This document shows positions 42,781 to 51,606 of a stretch of DNA of 64,000 nucleotides, in pieces. The first letter of the stretch is position 1. Every line of letters starts with the position of its first letter. The DNA lies in the NCBI RefSeq assembly GCF_009831455.1, contig NZ_WOWO01000004.1, positions 248,001 to 312,000 of the forward strand. The letters are read 5' to 3'. The stretch comes from Salinirussus salinus (lineage in GTDB: Archaea; Halobacteriota; Halobacteria; Halobacteriales; Haloarculaceae). Position numbers and translations under genes: made by a program. The notes beneath the pieces were generated by a model. The model saw only the letters and a list, made by a program, of their open reading frames with translations. It was not told the origin of the DNA and searched no databases.

Positions 42781-42996
42781 GTGCCGACGCTCGAACTCTC
42801 ACTCCGGGACGACCTCGACACGGAGATCACCCAGCTCGTCCAGCGCGGCGAGTTCCTCAACCGCGAACAGGCCATCGAAGACCTCCTGCAGCGCGGGATC
42901 GCCGCCTACGACACGGAGGACAGCGAGGAGCTGGACCCGTTCGAGGAGGGCGGTGCCGCGGGCGATTACAGCTCACAGCCCGACGACCCGATCTAG
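42781..42996 (+). CDS. Ribbon-helix-helix (CopG-like) small DNA-binding protein
   Basis: A 71-residue protein whose N-terminal half (TLELSLRDDLDTEITQLVQR, then REQAIEDLLQRGI) has the beta-strand-helix-helix form of CopG/MetJ regulators. The tail is acidic and Ser/Gly-rich. The GTG start at 42781 is supported by the TATA box at 42749. It has no toxin gene beside it; the convergent neighbour is a lipoate-ligase-like gene with overlapping stop codons. It may be an orphan antitoxin-like or regulatory protein. Confidence 0.72.
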   Translation: MPTLELSLRDDLDTEITQLVQRGEFLNREQAIEDLLQRGIAAYDTEDSEELDPFEEGGAAGDYSSQPDDPI

Positions 42997-43697
42997 CCGT
43001 CGGGTGGCACGGGCTCCCACTCCTCGACAGTCCTGACCCGCGGCGTCCCGTCCCCGACCAGCGCCGCCTCGACAGCCCGCCGGACAGTAGTGCGGTCAGT
43101 CTCCCCGCCGGCCCGGGCCAGGCTCCCGACCGAGTCGGGGTCGAAGGGGACGCCGAGCGCGTCGTATACCGGGTCGAGCACCCTCGCGACGGCGGCGTGG
43201 TCGCGGACGGTGAGGACACCGGCGACCAGTGCGACGTCCTGTCGCACCCGCTGTGCGAGGCCGACGAGCTTGCCCGCCGCCTGCAGGGAGTGGGTCCCCG
43301 GACAGAACGAGTCGGGGGGCTCGCCGCGGCGCGCGTCGACGCCCAGCTCAGACAGCGCGCCCTGGAGTGCTCCGAGCGTCCGCTCGTAGCGGTCGTCGAG
43401 CCCGCCCCGCGGGTCCGAAACGGGCTCGGCCCGGGCGAACAGCAGCGTCCCCCGGGTGTAGGCGGTGGCGCGGCCGCCGGCCGCCCGCTCGACCGGCTCG
43501 AACCCCTGTTGGTCGGCGCGGCGGCGGGCTTCCTCGTAGCCCTCGCTGCGGGCGTCGCGGCGGCCGAATGCGACCTGCCGGTGGGGGTACCAGACCCGAA
43601 GCGCCGGCACGCCGGCCGCGGCGCTGTGTTCGACCAGCCGACGGGTGGCCTCGCGGTCCGCCTCGACGTCCGCGGCCCGCCCCTGGAGGACCAGCAT
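42993..43697 (-). CDS. Lipoate/octanoate protein ligase family (LplA/LipM-like)
   Basis: A 234-residue BPL/LplA/LipB-fold protein. The core motifs are RAAGGRATAYTRG (the LplA GGG/RAG region) and AAGKLVGLAQRVR, where the Lys is the invariant catalytic residue. No CoA- or ATP-domain extension is seen, so this is a short form like octanoyltransferases or the catalytic subunit of a two-part ligase. It diverges from the E1 alpha gene of a 2-oxoacid dehydrogenase whose E2 carries a lipoyl domain, so it probably attaches lipoate there. Substrate activation mode is not known. Confidence 0.8.
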   Translation of the reverse strand: MLVLQGRAADVEADREATRRLVEHSAAAGVPALRVWYPHRQVAFGRRDARSEGYEEARRRADQQGFEPVERAAGGRATAYTRGTLLFARAEPVSDPRGGLDDRYERTLGALQGALSELGVDARRGEPPDSFCPGTHSLQAAGKLVGLAQRVRQDVALVAGVLTVRDHAAVARVLDPVYDALGVPFDPDSVGSLARAGGETDRTTVRRAVEAALVGDGTPRVRTVEEWEPVPPDG

Positions 43698-43822
43698 TGG
43701 CCGATCTGAGCACCGGACGCACAAAAATCCCGGACGTGACGGGTCCGAAGCGGAGGATCCGAAGGGACCGGCGTGTGACACTATCCCAAAACTACTTTCG
43801 CGTTGCGGTGGACGGGTCTCTC

Positions 43823-44962
43823 ATGTCGCAGTGGCAAGAACAGCGACCGTCGGAGGAGTTCTATCGGGTGCTGGACCCGGACGGCAACGTCGTCGGCGAG
43901 GTGCCCGACGTTGACGAGGAGACGCTCACACGGATGTACCGCACGATGGTCACCTCCCGGGAGTTCGACGAGAAGGCGCTGCGGATGCAGCGCCGCGGCG
44001 AGGTGTCGATCGTCGCGCGCGCGACCGGGGAGGAGGCGGTCTCCTGTGGCTCGGCGGCCGCCCTGGAGGAGGGGGACTGGTGTTTCCCCTCCTACCGGCA
44101 GACGCCGGCCGCGCTCTACTGGGGAGCGGATATGGCCCGGGCCGTCGCGGGGATGATGGGCGCCGAACCCGAGACGGTCGACGAGCACCTCCCCGTCGAG
44201 GAGGAGCCGCCGGTGTCGTTCACGCCGGTGTACGTCCCGCTCGCGGTCAACGTCACCAACGCCGTCGGGTCGGCGATGGTCGACCGGTTCCGGGACAACG
44301 ACGCGGTGACGATGTCCTACATCGGCGACGGCTCGACCAGCCAGGGCGACTTCCACGAGGCGCTGAACTTCGCGGGCGTCTTCGACGCCCCGGCGGTCAC
44401 CGTCTGCCAGAACAACCAGTGGGCGATCTCCGTCCCGGCCCACCGCCAGACCGCCGCCGAGACCTTCGCCCAGAAGGCCGTCGCCCACGGCGTCCCCTAC
44501 GACCGCGTCGACGGAAACGACGTCCTCGCCGTCTACGCGAAAGCCAAGGAACACTGCGAGCGGGCCCGCAACGGGGAGGGCGCGGGGTACATCGAGGCCG
44601 TCACCTACCGGATGGTCGAGCACAACACCGCCGACGAGGAGTCGGTTTACCGCGACGCCGACGAACGGGAGTACTGGGAGGACAAGGACCCCATCGACCG
44701 CCTCGAAACCTTCCTCCTCCGGACGGGGGTACTCGAGGAGGGCGACCCCGAGCGGATCCGCGAGGAGGTCCGCGACGAGATCCAGGACGCGGTCGACGAG
44801 GCCCGCGAGGTGCCGGTGTCGGACCCGGAGACGATGTTCGAGCACCACCTGCACGAGGAGTCGGGGGGGTCCTGGGCACAGGAGCACCAGCGCCAGGAGC
44901 TACGCGCCGAGCGCAACGGGGAGAATCCGTTCACTGACTTCACCGGGGAGGGGCTGGAATGA
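43823..44962 (+). CDS. 2-oxoacid dehydrogenase E1 component, alpha subunit
   Basis: A 379-residue thiamine-diphosphate-binding E1 alpha. The TPP/Mg motif is YIGDGSTSQGDFHEALNF with a downstream CQNNQWAISVP. The enzyme decarboxylates a 2-oxoacid such as pyruvate or a branched-chain acid. First gene of a three-gene operon: its stop overlaps the E1 beta ATG by 4 bases. The ATG at 43823 follows a weak TATA-like region. Haloarchaea have several paralogous complexes whose substrates are not all known, so pyruvate versus branched chain is undecided. Confidence 0.9.
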   Translation: MSQWQEQRPSEEFYRVLDPDGNVVGEVPDVDEETLTRMYRTMVTSREFDEKALRMQRRGEVSIVARATGEEAVSCGSAAALEEGDWCFPSYRQTPAALYWGADMARAVAGMMGAEPETVDEHLPVEEEPPVSFTPVYVPLAVNVTNAVGSAMVDRFRDNDAVTMSYIGDGSTSQGDFHEALNFAGVFDAPAVTVCQNNQWAISVPAHRQTAAETFAQKAVAHGVPYDRVDGNDVLAVYAKAKEHCERARNGEGAGYIEAVTYRMVEHNTADEESVYRDADEREYWEDKDPIDRLETFLLRTGVLEEGDPERIREEVRDEIQDAVDEAREVPVSDPETMFEHHLHEESGGSWAQEHQRQELRAERNGENPFTDFTGEGLE

Positions 44963-45969
44963 GCCTCACGACTGAGTCCCGCAGCGACCAGGCCGGGCGG
45001 GAGATGAACCTCGTTACAGCGGTGAACGCGACGCTGCGCCAGGAGATGCAACGCGACGAGTCGGTCCGGCTGATGGGCTACGACATCGGCCCGATCGGCG
45101 GCGTCTACCGGGCGACTCAGGGCCTGCTCGAGGAGTTCGGCGAGGAGCGGGTGATCGACACCCCGCTCTCGGAGAACGGCATCCTCGGGACCGCGGTCGG
45201 GATGGCGATGCGGGACTGCCGGATCGTCCCCGAGATCCAGTTCATGGGTTTCTTCTACCCCGCCTTCGGCCAGTTCATGTACACGCTCGTCAAGATGTAC
45301 GAGCGCTCGGGGGGGAACCTGGAGGTCCCGATGACCGTCCGGATGCCCTACTCCGGCGGGATCAAATCCAGCGAGTACCACTCCGAATCCACGGAAACGT
45401 ACCTCGTGCACACGCCCGGCGTCCGGGTGGTCGTCCCGTCGACCCCCTACGAGACCAAGGGGCTGCTCGCGGCGTCGATCCGCAGCGACGACCCCGTGTT
45501 CTTCCTCGAGCCCAAGAAGATCTACCGGGAGGGCAAGGAGCCGGTGCCCGAGGAGGAGTACACCCTGCCGCTTGACGAGGCCCGCTACGTCCGCCGCGGC
45601 GAGGACGTCACGGTCTACACCTACGGCGCGATGACCCGCCACGCCAAGGCCGCCGCCGACTCCGTCGACGCCGACGTCGAGATCGTCGACCTGCGGACGC
45701 TGTCGCCGCTGGACGTGGAGACCATTCTGGAGTCGGTGAAGAAGACCGGCCGGGCGGTCGTACTCCACGAGGCCCGCAGAACGCTGGGGATGGGTGCGGA
45801 GGTCTCCGCACTGATCAACGAGTACGCGCTCGACCGGCTGAAGGCCCCGGTCAAGCGGGCGACGGGCTTCGACGTGCACTTCCCCGGCCACCAGACCGAA
45901 CACGCCTACCTGCCGGACGAACAGCGCGCGACAGACGCGATCCAGGCGGTGATGGACTATGAGTTCTGA
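44959..45969 (+). CDS. 2-oxoacid dehydrogenase E1 component, beta subunit
   Basis: A 336-residue E1 beta (transketolase pyrimidine-binding plus C-terminal domain). Motifs: [40 protein letters not shown] and [16 protein letters not shown] with [13 protein letters not shown]. It forms the active site with E1 alpha. The ATG overlaps E1 alpha (ATGA), and the E2 start lies within its last 11 bases, so all three are translationally coupled. Confidence 0.93.
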   Translation: MSLTTESRSDQAGREMNLVTAVNATLRQEMQRDESVRLMGYDIGPIGGVYRATQGLLEEFGEERVIDTPLSENGILGTAVGMAMRDCRIVPEIQFMGFFYPAFGQFMYTLVKMYERSGGNLEVPMTVRMPYSGGIKSSEYHSESTETYLVHTPGVRVVVPSTPYETKGLLAASIRSDDPVFFLEPKKIYREGKEPVPEEEYTLPLDEARYVRRGEDVTVYTYGAMTRHAKAAADSVDADVEIVDLRTLSPLDVETILESVKKTGRAVVLHEARRTLGMGAEVSALINEYALDRLKAPVKRATGFDVHFPGHQTEHAYLPDEQRATDAIQAVMDYEF

Positions 45970-47401
45970 AAGCCTCCAGGAGTTCGACTTTCGCCTGCCG
46001 GACCCCGGCGAGGGGCTGACCGAGGCGGAGATCATCGAGTGGTACCACGCCGAAGGCGACGAGGTGCGCGAGGACGACCCCCTCGTCGACGTCGAGACCG
46101 ACAAGGCCGTCGTCGAGATCCCCACGCCGTGTACGGGGACCCTCGAGCGGGTCGTCGCCGAACCGGGCGACGTCGTCGAGGTCGGGGATGTCATCGCGGT
46201 GTTCCTCACCGAGAACCCGCCCCGCCAGCAGAGCGCCGAGGGGACCCAGAGCGGAGCGGCGGCCGAGCAATCGGCGTCCGGGGCCGACCAGGAGGCGAGT
46301 GCAGACACGTCCGCGGACGCGGCCGCAGGCGACGCCGAGGACGGCGACACAGCCCCAAAGTCGGCGGTCAGACGCGTCGACGCCGGAGACGGGGCCGAAG
46401 CGGAGGGGGATGCGGCGGGCGCGGACGCCGGCGACGGGCGCGTGTTCGCCGCCCCGTCGACTCGACGGTACGCTCGCGAACAGGGCGTCGACCTCGCCGA
46501 TGTCGACGGGACCGGCCCCGGCGGGCGGGTCCTGCAGGAGGACGTCGACGCCTTCCTCGAAGCCCAGGAAGCGGAGCCAGCGGAGGCGGCCGAGCCGGAG
46601 GTCGATGCCACTGCCGAGGCCGGCGCCGACGCGGCCGCCGAGCCGGAGGCGACGGCGGACGAGGCCGAGGCGGCCGGGGCGGCTGCCGTCGACGAATCCG
46701 GCCGCGAGAAGACGGTCGAGCCGCTTCGGGGGCTGCGCCGGACCATCGCCGAGAACATGCAGCGCTCGAAACAGGAGATCCCCCACGTCACCTCCGGGTT
46801 CGAGGCCGACGCGACCGAGCTAGTCGAGCTCAAGGAACGGCTCGACGGGAAACACGACGCCCACATCACCTACACGGCGCTGCTGGTGAAGGCCGTCGTC
46901 CCGGCGCTGAAGGAGTTCCCGCTGGTCAACGCCTCCGTCGACATGGAGGCCGGCGAGATCACCAAATACGAGTCCTACAACATCGGCGTGGCCACTCACA
47001 CCGACGACGGGCTCATCGTCCCGGTGGTCAAGGACGCCGACGAGAAGTCGCTGGTTGAGGTCGCCGAGGAGCTGAACGCGACCGTCGAGTCGGCACGCGA
47101 ACGGGAGATCAGCCCGGCTGACCTCCAGGGCGGCACGTTCACGATCACGAACACGGGGAGCCACGGCGGCCACGGCACCTTCGGGACACCGATCATCCGC
47201 CACCCGGAGGCGGCGATCATGGGCGTCGGCGCCATCGAGGAGAAGCCGGTCGCCGTCGACGGTGAACTCACAGTCCAAGAGCGGATCGGCTTCAGCTTCT
47301 CCTACGACCACCGGCTCGTGGATGGGGTCACCGCCGGGCAGTTCATGGAGCACGTCATCGAGGGCGTCGAGGACCCCGACATCCTGCTCTCGCGGCTCTG
47401 A
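45959..47401 (+). CDS. 2-oxoacid dehydrogenase E2 component (dihydrolipoamide acyltransferase)
   Basis: A 480-residue E2. N-terminal lipoyl domain with Lys49 in [11 protein letters not shown]; an Ala/Asp/Glu-rich linker (about residues 80-155); peripheral subunit-binding domain [20 protein letters not shown]; a second Ala/Glu linker; and the catalytic domain with [17 protein letters not shown] (His451, Asp455). It moves the acyl group from E1 to CoA. The start overlaps E1 beta by 11 bases. No E3 (dihydrolipoamide dehydrogenase) follows, unlike common haloarchaeal clusters. Confidence 0.94.
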   Translation: MSSESLQEFDFRLPDPGEGLTEAEIIEWYHAEGDEVREDDPLVDVETDKAVVEIPTPCTGTLERVVAEPGDVVEVGDVIAVFLTENPPRQQSAEGTQSGAAAEQSASGADQEASADTSADAAAGDAEDGDTAPKSAVRRVDAGDGAEAEGDAAGADAGDGRVFAAPSTRRYAREQGVDLADVDGTGPGGRVLQEDVDAFLEAQEAEPAEAAEPEVDATAEAGADAAAEPEATADEAEAAGAAAVDESGREKTVEPLRGLRRTIAENMQRSKQEIPHVTSGFEADATELVELKERLDGKHDAHITYTALLVKAVVPALKEFPLVNASVDMEAGEITKYESYNIGVATHTDDGLIVPVVKDADEKSLVEVAEELNATVESAREREISPADLQGGTFTITNTGSHGGHGTFGTPIIRHPEAAIMGVGAIEEKPVAVDGELTVQERIGFSFSYDHRLVDGVTAGQFMEHVIEGVEDPDILLSRL

Positions 47402-47598
47402 AGCCGGCGCCGTCGCGCTCCTTACCTCCGTTCTTCGCAGGTGCCACTCGTTTCGGGTATTCAAAAGCACGCAAGAGAGGACGCGAATCCGGTCACTCTG
47501 CTCTCTCCGACCAGTTCGTGACATTGTCAGCAACGCCAGCGAGTAGCGCGGAGCGACGACAAGCCGGGGCCGTGCTCATCAACTGGTACTCCCGCCGC

Positions 47599-48048
47599 TC
47601 ACGACGGCGCTGGCGCCGTATCGGTAGCCTCAGGATCGAACGGGAGGTTGATGACGAGTTCGTCGAACCAGACGACCGGCCGTTTCCGCTGGCCGCGTTC
47701 CTCGAAGTAGATGATGCCCAGTCGAGCGAGCAGACTGAGTTCCTCGTGGACGTTCTTCACGTCCCGGTCGACGACCCGTGCCGCCTCGTTGATGCTGGCT
47801 GGCTCATCGCGGCGGATGGCTTCGATGAGTTCGAGGGTGCGCGGCGTCAGTGTCTCCAGGAGGTCGTCGTAGCTGGTGAACGAGAGCGTCGGCGTCGAGT
47901 CCGCCGTGTCGCCCGCCGCGAGACCTTCGATGCTGGCAGTCACGTCATCGTGGAACTCCTCGGCCGACTTCACGGTCACGACGAGCGTCGATTCAGCCCG
48001 AAGCTGTTCACGTTCCATCGGATGCAGCGGCGGTGTGGTATCAGTCAT
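47599..48048 (-). CDS. Winged-helix putative DNA-binding protein (HVO_A0114-like), orphan
   Basis: A 149-residue protein with N-terminal STLVVTVKSAEEFHDDV and a C-terminal winged helix: TLTPRTLELIEAIRRDEPAS, INEAARVVDRDVKNVHEEL, then LARLGIIYFEERGQRKRPVVW. Haloarchaeal proteins of this type often pair with a small TumE-like toxin, which I cannot find here. A GGAG sequence lies 11 bases before the ATG. Base composition is visibly lower in G+C than the flanks, and the gene lies beside duplicated tRNA 3'-end sequences, which suggests transfer. It may be a leftover of a toxin-antitoxin or plasmid module. Confidence 0.75.
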   Translation of the reverse strand: MTDTTPPLHPMEREQLRAESTLVVTVKSAEEFHDDVTASIEGLAAGDTADSTPTLSFTSYDDLLETLTPRTLELIEAIRRDEPASINEAARVVDRDVKNVHEELSLLARLGIIYFEERGQRKRPVVWFDELVINLPFDPEATDTAPAPS

Positions 48049-48099
48049 TGTGATCTCCTGGTGGGGCCCATCAGCTCGTCACGTTCGTTCCTCGCAGAT

Positions 48100-48121
48100 G
48101 GGCCCTGGCGGATGTGGAACT
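48100..48121 (+). repeat. Direct partial copy of the tRNA-Met 3' end
   Basis: GGGCCCTGGCGGAT at 48100-48113 is identical to the tRNA-Met 3' end at 48239-48252, and the similarity goes on imperfectly to about 48121. Such copies arise at integration sites in tRNA genes. The same region also forms GGGCCCATC / GATGGGCCC (48064-48072 with 48097-48105). Confidence 0.6.
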
Positions 48122-48167
48122 ACGCGAAGACGGACCGCTCGCACGGCTCGCGGTTGCGACTTCTCTC

Positions 48168-48178
48168 GTTCAAATCCG
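48168..48178 (-). repeat. Inverted partial copy of the tRNA-Met T-arm
   Basis: GTTCAAATCCG at 48168-48178 is the exact reverse complement of CGGATTTGAAC in the tRNA-Met gene (48248-48258). Together with the direct copy at 48100 it brackets a 47-base segment. No full second tRNA can be folded here. Confidence 0.5.
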
Positions 48179-48238
48179 GTCTACCACACAGATGTCGCTG
48201 GCTCCTCACGTCCGTTCGTCGCAGGCGACATCAGAAGT

Positions 48239-48342
48239 GGGCCCTGGCGGATTTGAACCACCGCATACCCGGTGTCCCAGGGAGAAGCCGTGACTCGCTC
48301 CCGTATGAGCCGGGGGCTCTTACCGGACTGAGCTAAGGGCCC
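48239..48342 (-). tRNA. Elongator tRNA-Met (CAT) with an intron of about 30 nt
   Basis: The minus strand folds as a tRNA: 7-bp acceptor stem GGGCCCT/AGGGCCC, D-arm GCTC...GAGC, anticodon stem CCCGG/CCGGG with loop CTCATA-A, and T-arm GGTGG-TTCAAAT-CCGCC. The anticodon CAT is at 48305-48307. A 30-nt insert (about 48274-48303) interrupts between positions 37 and 38, the usual archaeal intron site. Elongator tRNA-Met introns are known in haloarchaea. CCA is not encoded. Its 3' end is copied nearby, which marks it as a probable integration target. Confidence 0.9.
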
Positions 48343-48428
48343 TCACCCGGTCTTTCCGGCGCCCGGACTAAACTCTACCGTTCACCCTCGGAACCCTTTT
48401 CCGCCGGCCACACATACCGGTATCCACT

Positions 48429-48851
48429 ATGGGCATCGGCGGCTCGGACATGTACCGACAGCAGATCCTCGACCACTACAAGAACCCGCGCAACTACGGG
48501 GAAATCGAGGACGCGACGGTCACCCACGTCGGCGAGAACCCGATGTGCGGGGACACCATCGAGATGGATATCGTGCTGGACGACGACGAGGACACCATCG
48601 AGCGCGTCGCCTTCCGGGGTGACGGCTGCGCCATCTCCCAGGCCTCGGCCTCGATGCTCTCCGAGCGGCTCGCGGGGATGTCCGTCGAGGAGCTGCAGGG
48701 GATGGACCGCGACGACATCACCGAGATGCTCGGCGTCGACATCTCGCCGATGCGGGTCAAGTGTGCCGTGCTGGCCGAGAAGGTCGCCCAGGACGGGGTC
48801 GAAATCTACTTCGGCGAGAAGGACACCGACAAGACGACGACCGAGGACTGA
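48429..48851 (+). CDS. sufU: Iron-sulfur cluster assembly scaffold (SufU/IscU-like)
   Basis: A 140-residue IscU/SufU-family scaffold that builds Fe-S clusters and hands them to apo-proteins. Three conserved Cys are present: GENPMCGDTIEMD, FRGDGCAISQASASML and MRVKCAVLAEKV. The spacing between the second and third is that of SufU rather than IscU. It begins with MGIGGSDMYRQQILDHYKN; the start could instead be the Met at 48450. It stands alone, convergent with pan. Confidence 0.92.
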   Translation: MGIGGSDMYRQQILDHYKNPRNYGEIEDATVTHVGENPMCGDTIEMDIVLDDDEDTIERVAFRGDGCAISQASASMLSERLAGMSVEELQGMDRDDITEMLGVDISPMRVKCAVLAEKVAQDGVEIYFGEKDTDKTTTED

Positions 48852-48896
48852 CTCCCCCGTTTCTTAGGCTGCCACGACAGTTTTGAGCACAGCATC

Positions 48897-48962
48897 CGCG
48901 CGCCTGCGGCGCGCGGTTCACCGGACGTGACCGAGCGAAGCGAGGGAACGTCCGGCCTTTTT
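48897..48962 (+). terminator. Terminator region between sufU and pan
   Basis: Hairpin CCGCGCGCC-TGC-GGCGCGCGG (48897-48917) is followed by CCGGACGT/ACGTCCGG (48921-48928 and 48948-48955) and a T-run at 48958-48962. This fits termination of sufU. A further hairpin GGTTCGC/GCGAACC (48985-48991, 49003-49009) and an A-run (49017-49021, a T-run on the minus strand) serve pan from the other side. Confidence 0.5.
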
Positions 48963-49031
48963 CGCCCACGTTTTTGCCGCGAGTGGTTCGCGAACGGAGT
49001 GAGCGAACCCGAGCGGAAAAAGGTGGTAGCG

Positions 49032-50252
49032 TTAGGCGAACGCGATCGGCGTCCCGGCGGCGTCCTCTTCCTCCTCGACCTTCTTGAGGGCGTCCACGAA
49101 GTCCCGGGGTTCGACGGTCGTCCGCTCGTCCCGGATGGCGAACATGCCGGCCTCGGTAGCCAGGGAGGCCAGCTCCGCGCCGGTGAAGCCGTCGGTCTTG
49201 CCCGCCAGCTCGCCGAGGTCGACCTCGTCGGCGAGACTCATCTCGGCGGTGTGGATCTCCAGGATCCGCTTGCGGCCGTCCCAGTCCGGCTTGGGCACTT
49301 CGATGAGGCGGTCGAAGCGGCCGGGGCGGAGGATCGCGCGGTCGAGCATGTCGAACCGGTTCGTGGCGGCGATGATGCGGATCTCGCCGCGGTCGTCGAA
49401 GCCGTCCATCTCCGAGAGGAGTTGCATCATGGTGCGCTGGACCTCCGCGTCGCCGGAGGTCTTGGACTCGGTGCGCTTGGCGGCGATGGCGTCGATCTCG
49501 TCGATGAAGATCACCGCTGGTTCGCGCTCGCTTGCGAGCTCGAAGAGGTCCCGGACCAGGCGTGCGCCCTCGCCGATGAACTTCTGGACGAGTTCGGAAC
49601 CGGCCATCTTGATGAAGGTGGCGTCGGTCTCGTTGGCGACGGCCTTGGCGAGCATCGTCTTCCCGGTGCCGGGCGGGCCGTGAAGCAACACGCCGGAGGG
49701 TGGGTCGACACCGACCTCCCGGAACTGGTCGGCGTTGATCAGCGGCTGCTCGACGGCCTCGCGGACCTCGCGGGTCTGTTCTTCGAGGCCCCCGATGTCG
49801 TCGTAGGTGACCTCCGGAGAAGCGTCGACCTGCATGGCCTGGGCGCGGGCGTCGGTCTCGGGGTCGAGGATCTGTTGGACGCTGAAGGAGTCGTTGATGG
49901 CCACGCGGTCCCCGGCCTCCAGGTCGTCCCGAACGGTCGGGGAGACCTCCGTCAGCACCTCCTGGTTGTTGCCGTGCTGTTTGACGACGACGCCGTCCTC
50001 GAGCAGTTCCTCGGCGGTGGCGACGTACAGCGAGGAGGATTTCAGCGTGTCGTTCTCCCGCTCGAGGCGGTCGACCTCGTCGGTGAGTTCGTGCTGGCGC
50101 TCGCGGGCGCCGTCGAGTTGCTCGCTGAGTTTCCGGTGCACCTTGACGACCTCGACGTAGTGCTCCCGGAGCGCCTCAAGCCGTTCGCCCGGCGGCATAT
50201 CGGGGTCCAGGTCCAGACGGGGGCGCTCTGGGAGCGACGGACTCCGGGACAT
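49032..50252 (-). CDS. pan: Proteasome-activating nucleotidase (PAN)
   Basis: A 406-residue AAA+ ATPase, the hexameric unfoldase of the archaeal 20S proteasome. N-terminal coiled coil (about residues 30-75), an OB domain, then Walker A GPPGTGKT (192-199), Walker B VIFIDEIDAIAAKR and the second-region-of-homology Arg finger RPGRFDRLIEVP. The C-terminus ends ...PIAFA, so the HbYX tail that docks PAN to the proteasome is Ala-Phe-Ala, with Phe in place of Tyr. Haloarchaea often have two PAN paralogues; only one is seen here. Confidence 0.95.
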   Translation of the reverse strand: MSRSPSLPERPRLDLDPDMPPGERLEALREHYVEVVKVHRKLSEQLDGARERQHELTDEVDRLERENDTLKSSSLYVATAEELLEDGVVVKQHGNNQEVLTEVSPTVRDDLEAGDRVAINDSFSVQQILDPETDARAQAMQVDASPEVTYDDIGGLEEQTREVREAVEQPLINADQFREVGVDPPSGVLLHGPPGTGKTMLAKAVANETDATFIKMAGSELVQKFIGEGARLVRDLFELASEREPAVIFIDEIDAIAAKRTESKTSGDAEVQRTMMQLLSEMDGFDDRGEIRIIAATNRFDMLDRAILRPGRFDRLIEVPKPDWDGRKRILEIHTAEMSLADEVDLGELAGKTDGFTGAELASLATEAGMFAIRDERTTVEPRDFVDALKKVEEEEDAAGTPIAFA

Positions 50253-50420
50253 CTGGTGTCAAGCTTTCGGCGTGGTCGGATTTAGGTCCTTCGGGAGCCT
50301 CGCGGGCGAAAGCCGGCTGGAGGGGTGTACCTCACCGCACCACCCCGCCGATATTCCGCGTCACCTCGCCGCCGGCACGCTCCCGACACCGCCGTCGACC
50401 GACTGTCGCGGCCGAGGAAT

Positions 50421-51530
50421 CTACACCTCCGCGAACCCCTCCTCCCACCGGAAGGTGCCGTTGCGCTGGACGACCTCGCCGTCCACTTCGAGGGTGGTTC
50501 CCTCCCTGTGCATGTCGGTGATGAGGTCGACGTGGACGGCGCTGTCGTTGCCGGTCTCGCCGTCGGGTAGACAGGCGTCGTAGGCCCGCCCGAGCGCGAG
50601 GTGGACCGTGCCGGCCATCTTCTCGTCGAAGAGGACCTGCCCGGTCGGGCGGTCGATCCCGCGGTTCATCCCTACCCCGAGTTCGCCCAGCCGCTTCGCG
50701 CCGCCGTCGGTTTCGAGGACGGACCCGAGCACGTCGCCACCCGCTCCGGCCTCCCAGTCGACCACGACGCCGTCCTTGAAGACGAGCCGGACGTCCTCGA
50801 GGCGCTGTCCCCGAACCGTCATCGGCACGTCGAAGACGGCCTGGCCGGCGGTGTCGTATGGGGCGGTGAAGACCTCGCCGCTTGGGAGGTTGTGGGAGTC
50901 GTCGGCCACGCTGGCCGTGGAGTTGACCGCGGTCCGGCCGTCGATGAACAGCGTCAGGTCCGTCGCGTCGTCCTCCTTGCGGATCCGGACCTCGCTGCCC
51001 GCATCGAGGACCTCTTTGAGCTGGCGCATCTCGTCAGCAAGGGATTCCCAGTCCCGGAGGACCGCGTCGTAGACGAAGTCGCGGTAGGCGGCGTAGCTCA
51101 TCCCCGCCTCCTGGGCCATCGCCCGTGTGGGGTGGACCGTCGACACCCAGTCCGTGGCGAGCCGGGCTTCCCGGATCCTCTGCCGGGCCCGGCTGTACGC
51201 CCGCTCGCGGTCCCCGGGGACGTCCGCGTGCTCGCTCGTGTTGCGCGTCCCGCGCAGCGAGAGGACGCTGTCGGCGCGCTCGTACAGCGCCAGCTCGAAG
51301 TCGGGGTCGGACTCGAAGTCGCCGCCGTGGGCCCGCAGGTAGGCCCGTTCGAGTTCGGGGCTATCGTAACAGGCAAGCAGGTTGGCGTCGCGCTCGCCCA
51401 GCGCGCCGGCGACGGCCACCCCGAGGTCGTGGGCACCCTCGCCGACCCGGACGACGACGTCGTCGCCGGCGTCGACCCGCGCGCTCCAGTCGACCAGTAC
51501 CGCCGCGTGCTCGTGGATCCGGTCGTCCAT
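50421..51530 (-). CDS. M29 family aminopeptidase
   Basis: A 369-residue metal aminopeptidase of the M29 (AmpS/thermophilic aminopeptidase) family. Metal ligands fall in NLPSGEVFTAP (Glu), LGELGVGMNRGIDRPTG, LFDEKMAGTVHLALG and NDSAVHVDLITDM. Length is typical for a haloarchaeal member. It should trim N-terminal residues from peptides and could act after the proteasome, whose activator is the next gene on the same strand (168 bases). Confidence 0.9.
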   Translation of the reverse strand: MDDRIHEHAAVLVDWSARVDAGDDVVVRVGEGAHDLGVAVAGALGERDANLLACYDSPELERAYLRAHGGDFESDPDFELALYERADSVLSLRGTRNTSEHADVPGDRERAYSRARQRIREARLATDWVSTVHPTRAMAQEAGMSYAAYRDFVYDAVLRDWESLADEMRQLKEVLDAGSEVRIRKEDDATDLTLFIDGRTAVNSTASVADDSHNLPSGEVFTAPYDTAGQAVFDVPMTVRGQRLEDVRLVFKDGVVVDWEAGAGGDVLGSVLETDGGAKRLGELGVGMNRGIDRPTGQVLFDEKMAGTVHLALGRAYDACLPDGETGNDSAVHVDLITDMHREGTTLEVDGEVVQRNGTFRWEEGFAEV

Positions 51531-51606
51531 ACGCGTCCGTCGGCCGCGGGCGACAAGTGTCTGTGGCTGGCCTGTCCTGTGTCCGTAGCGCCTCCGGTGT
51601 CCGCTG

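Noticed and set aside
48104-48190. A second tRNA on the plus strand, suggested by GTTCAAATCCG at 48168.
   Set aside because: No acceptor, D or anticodon arm can be folded around it. It is better explained as an inverted copy of the tRNA-Met 3' end.
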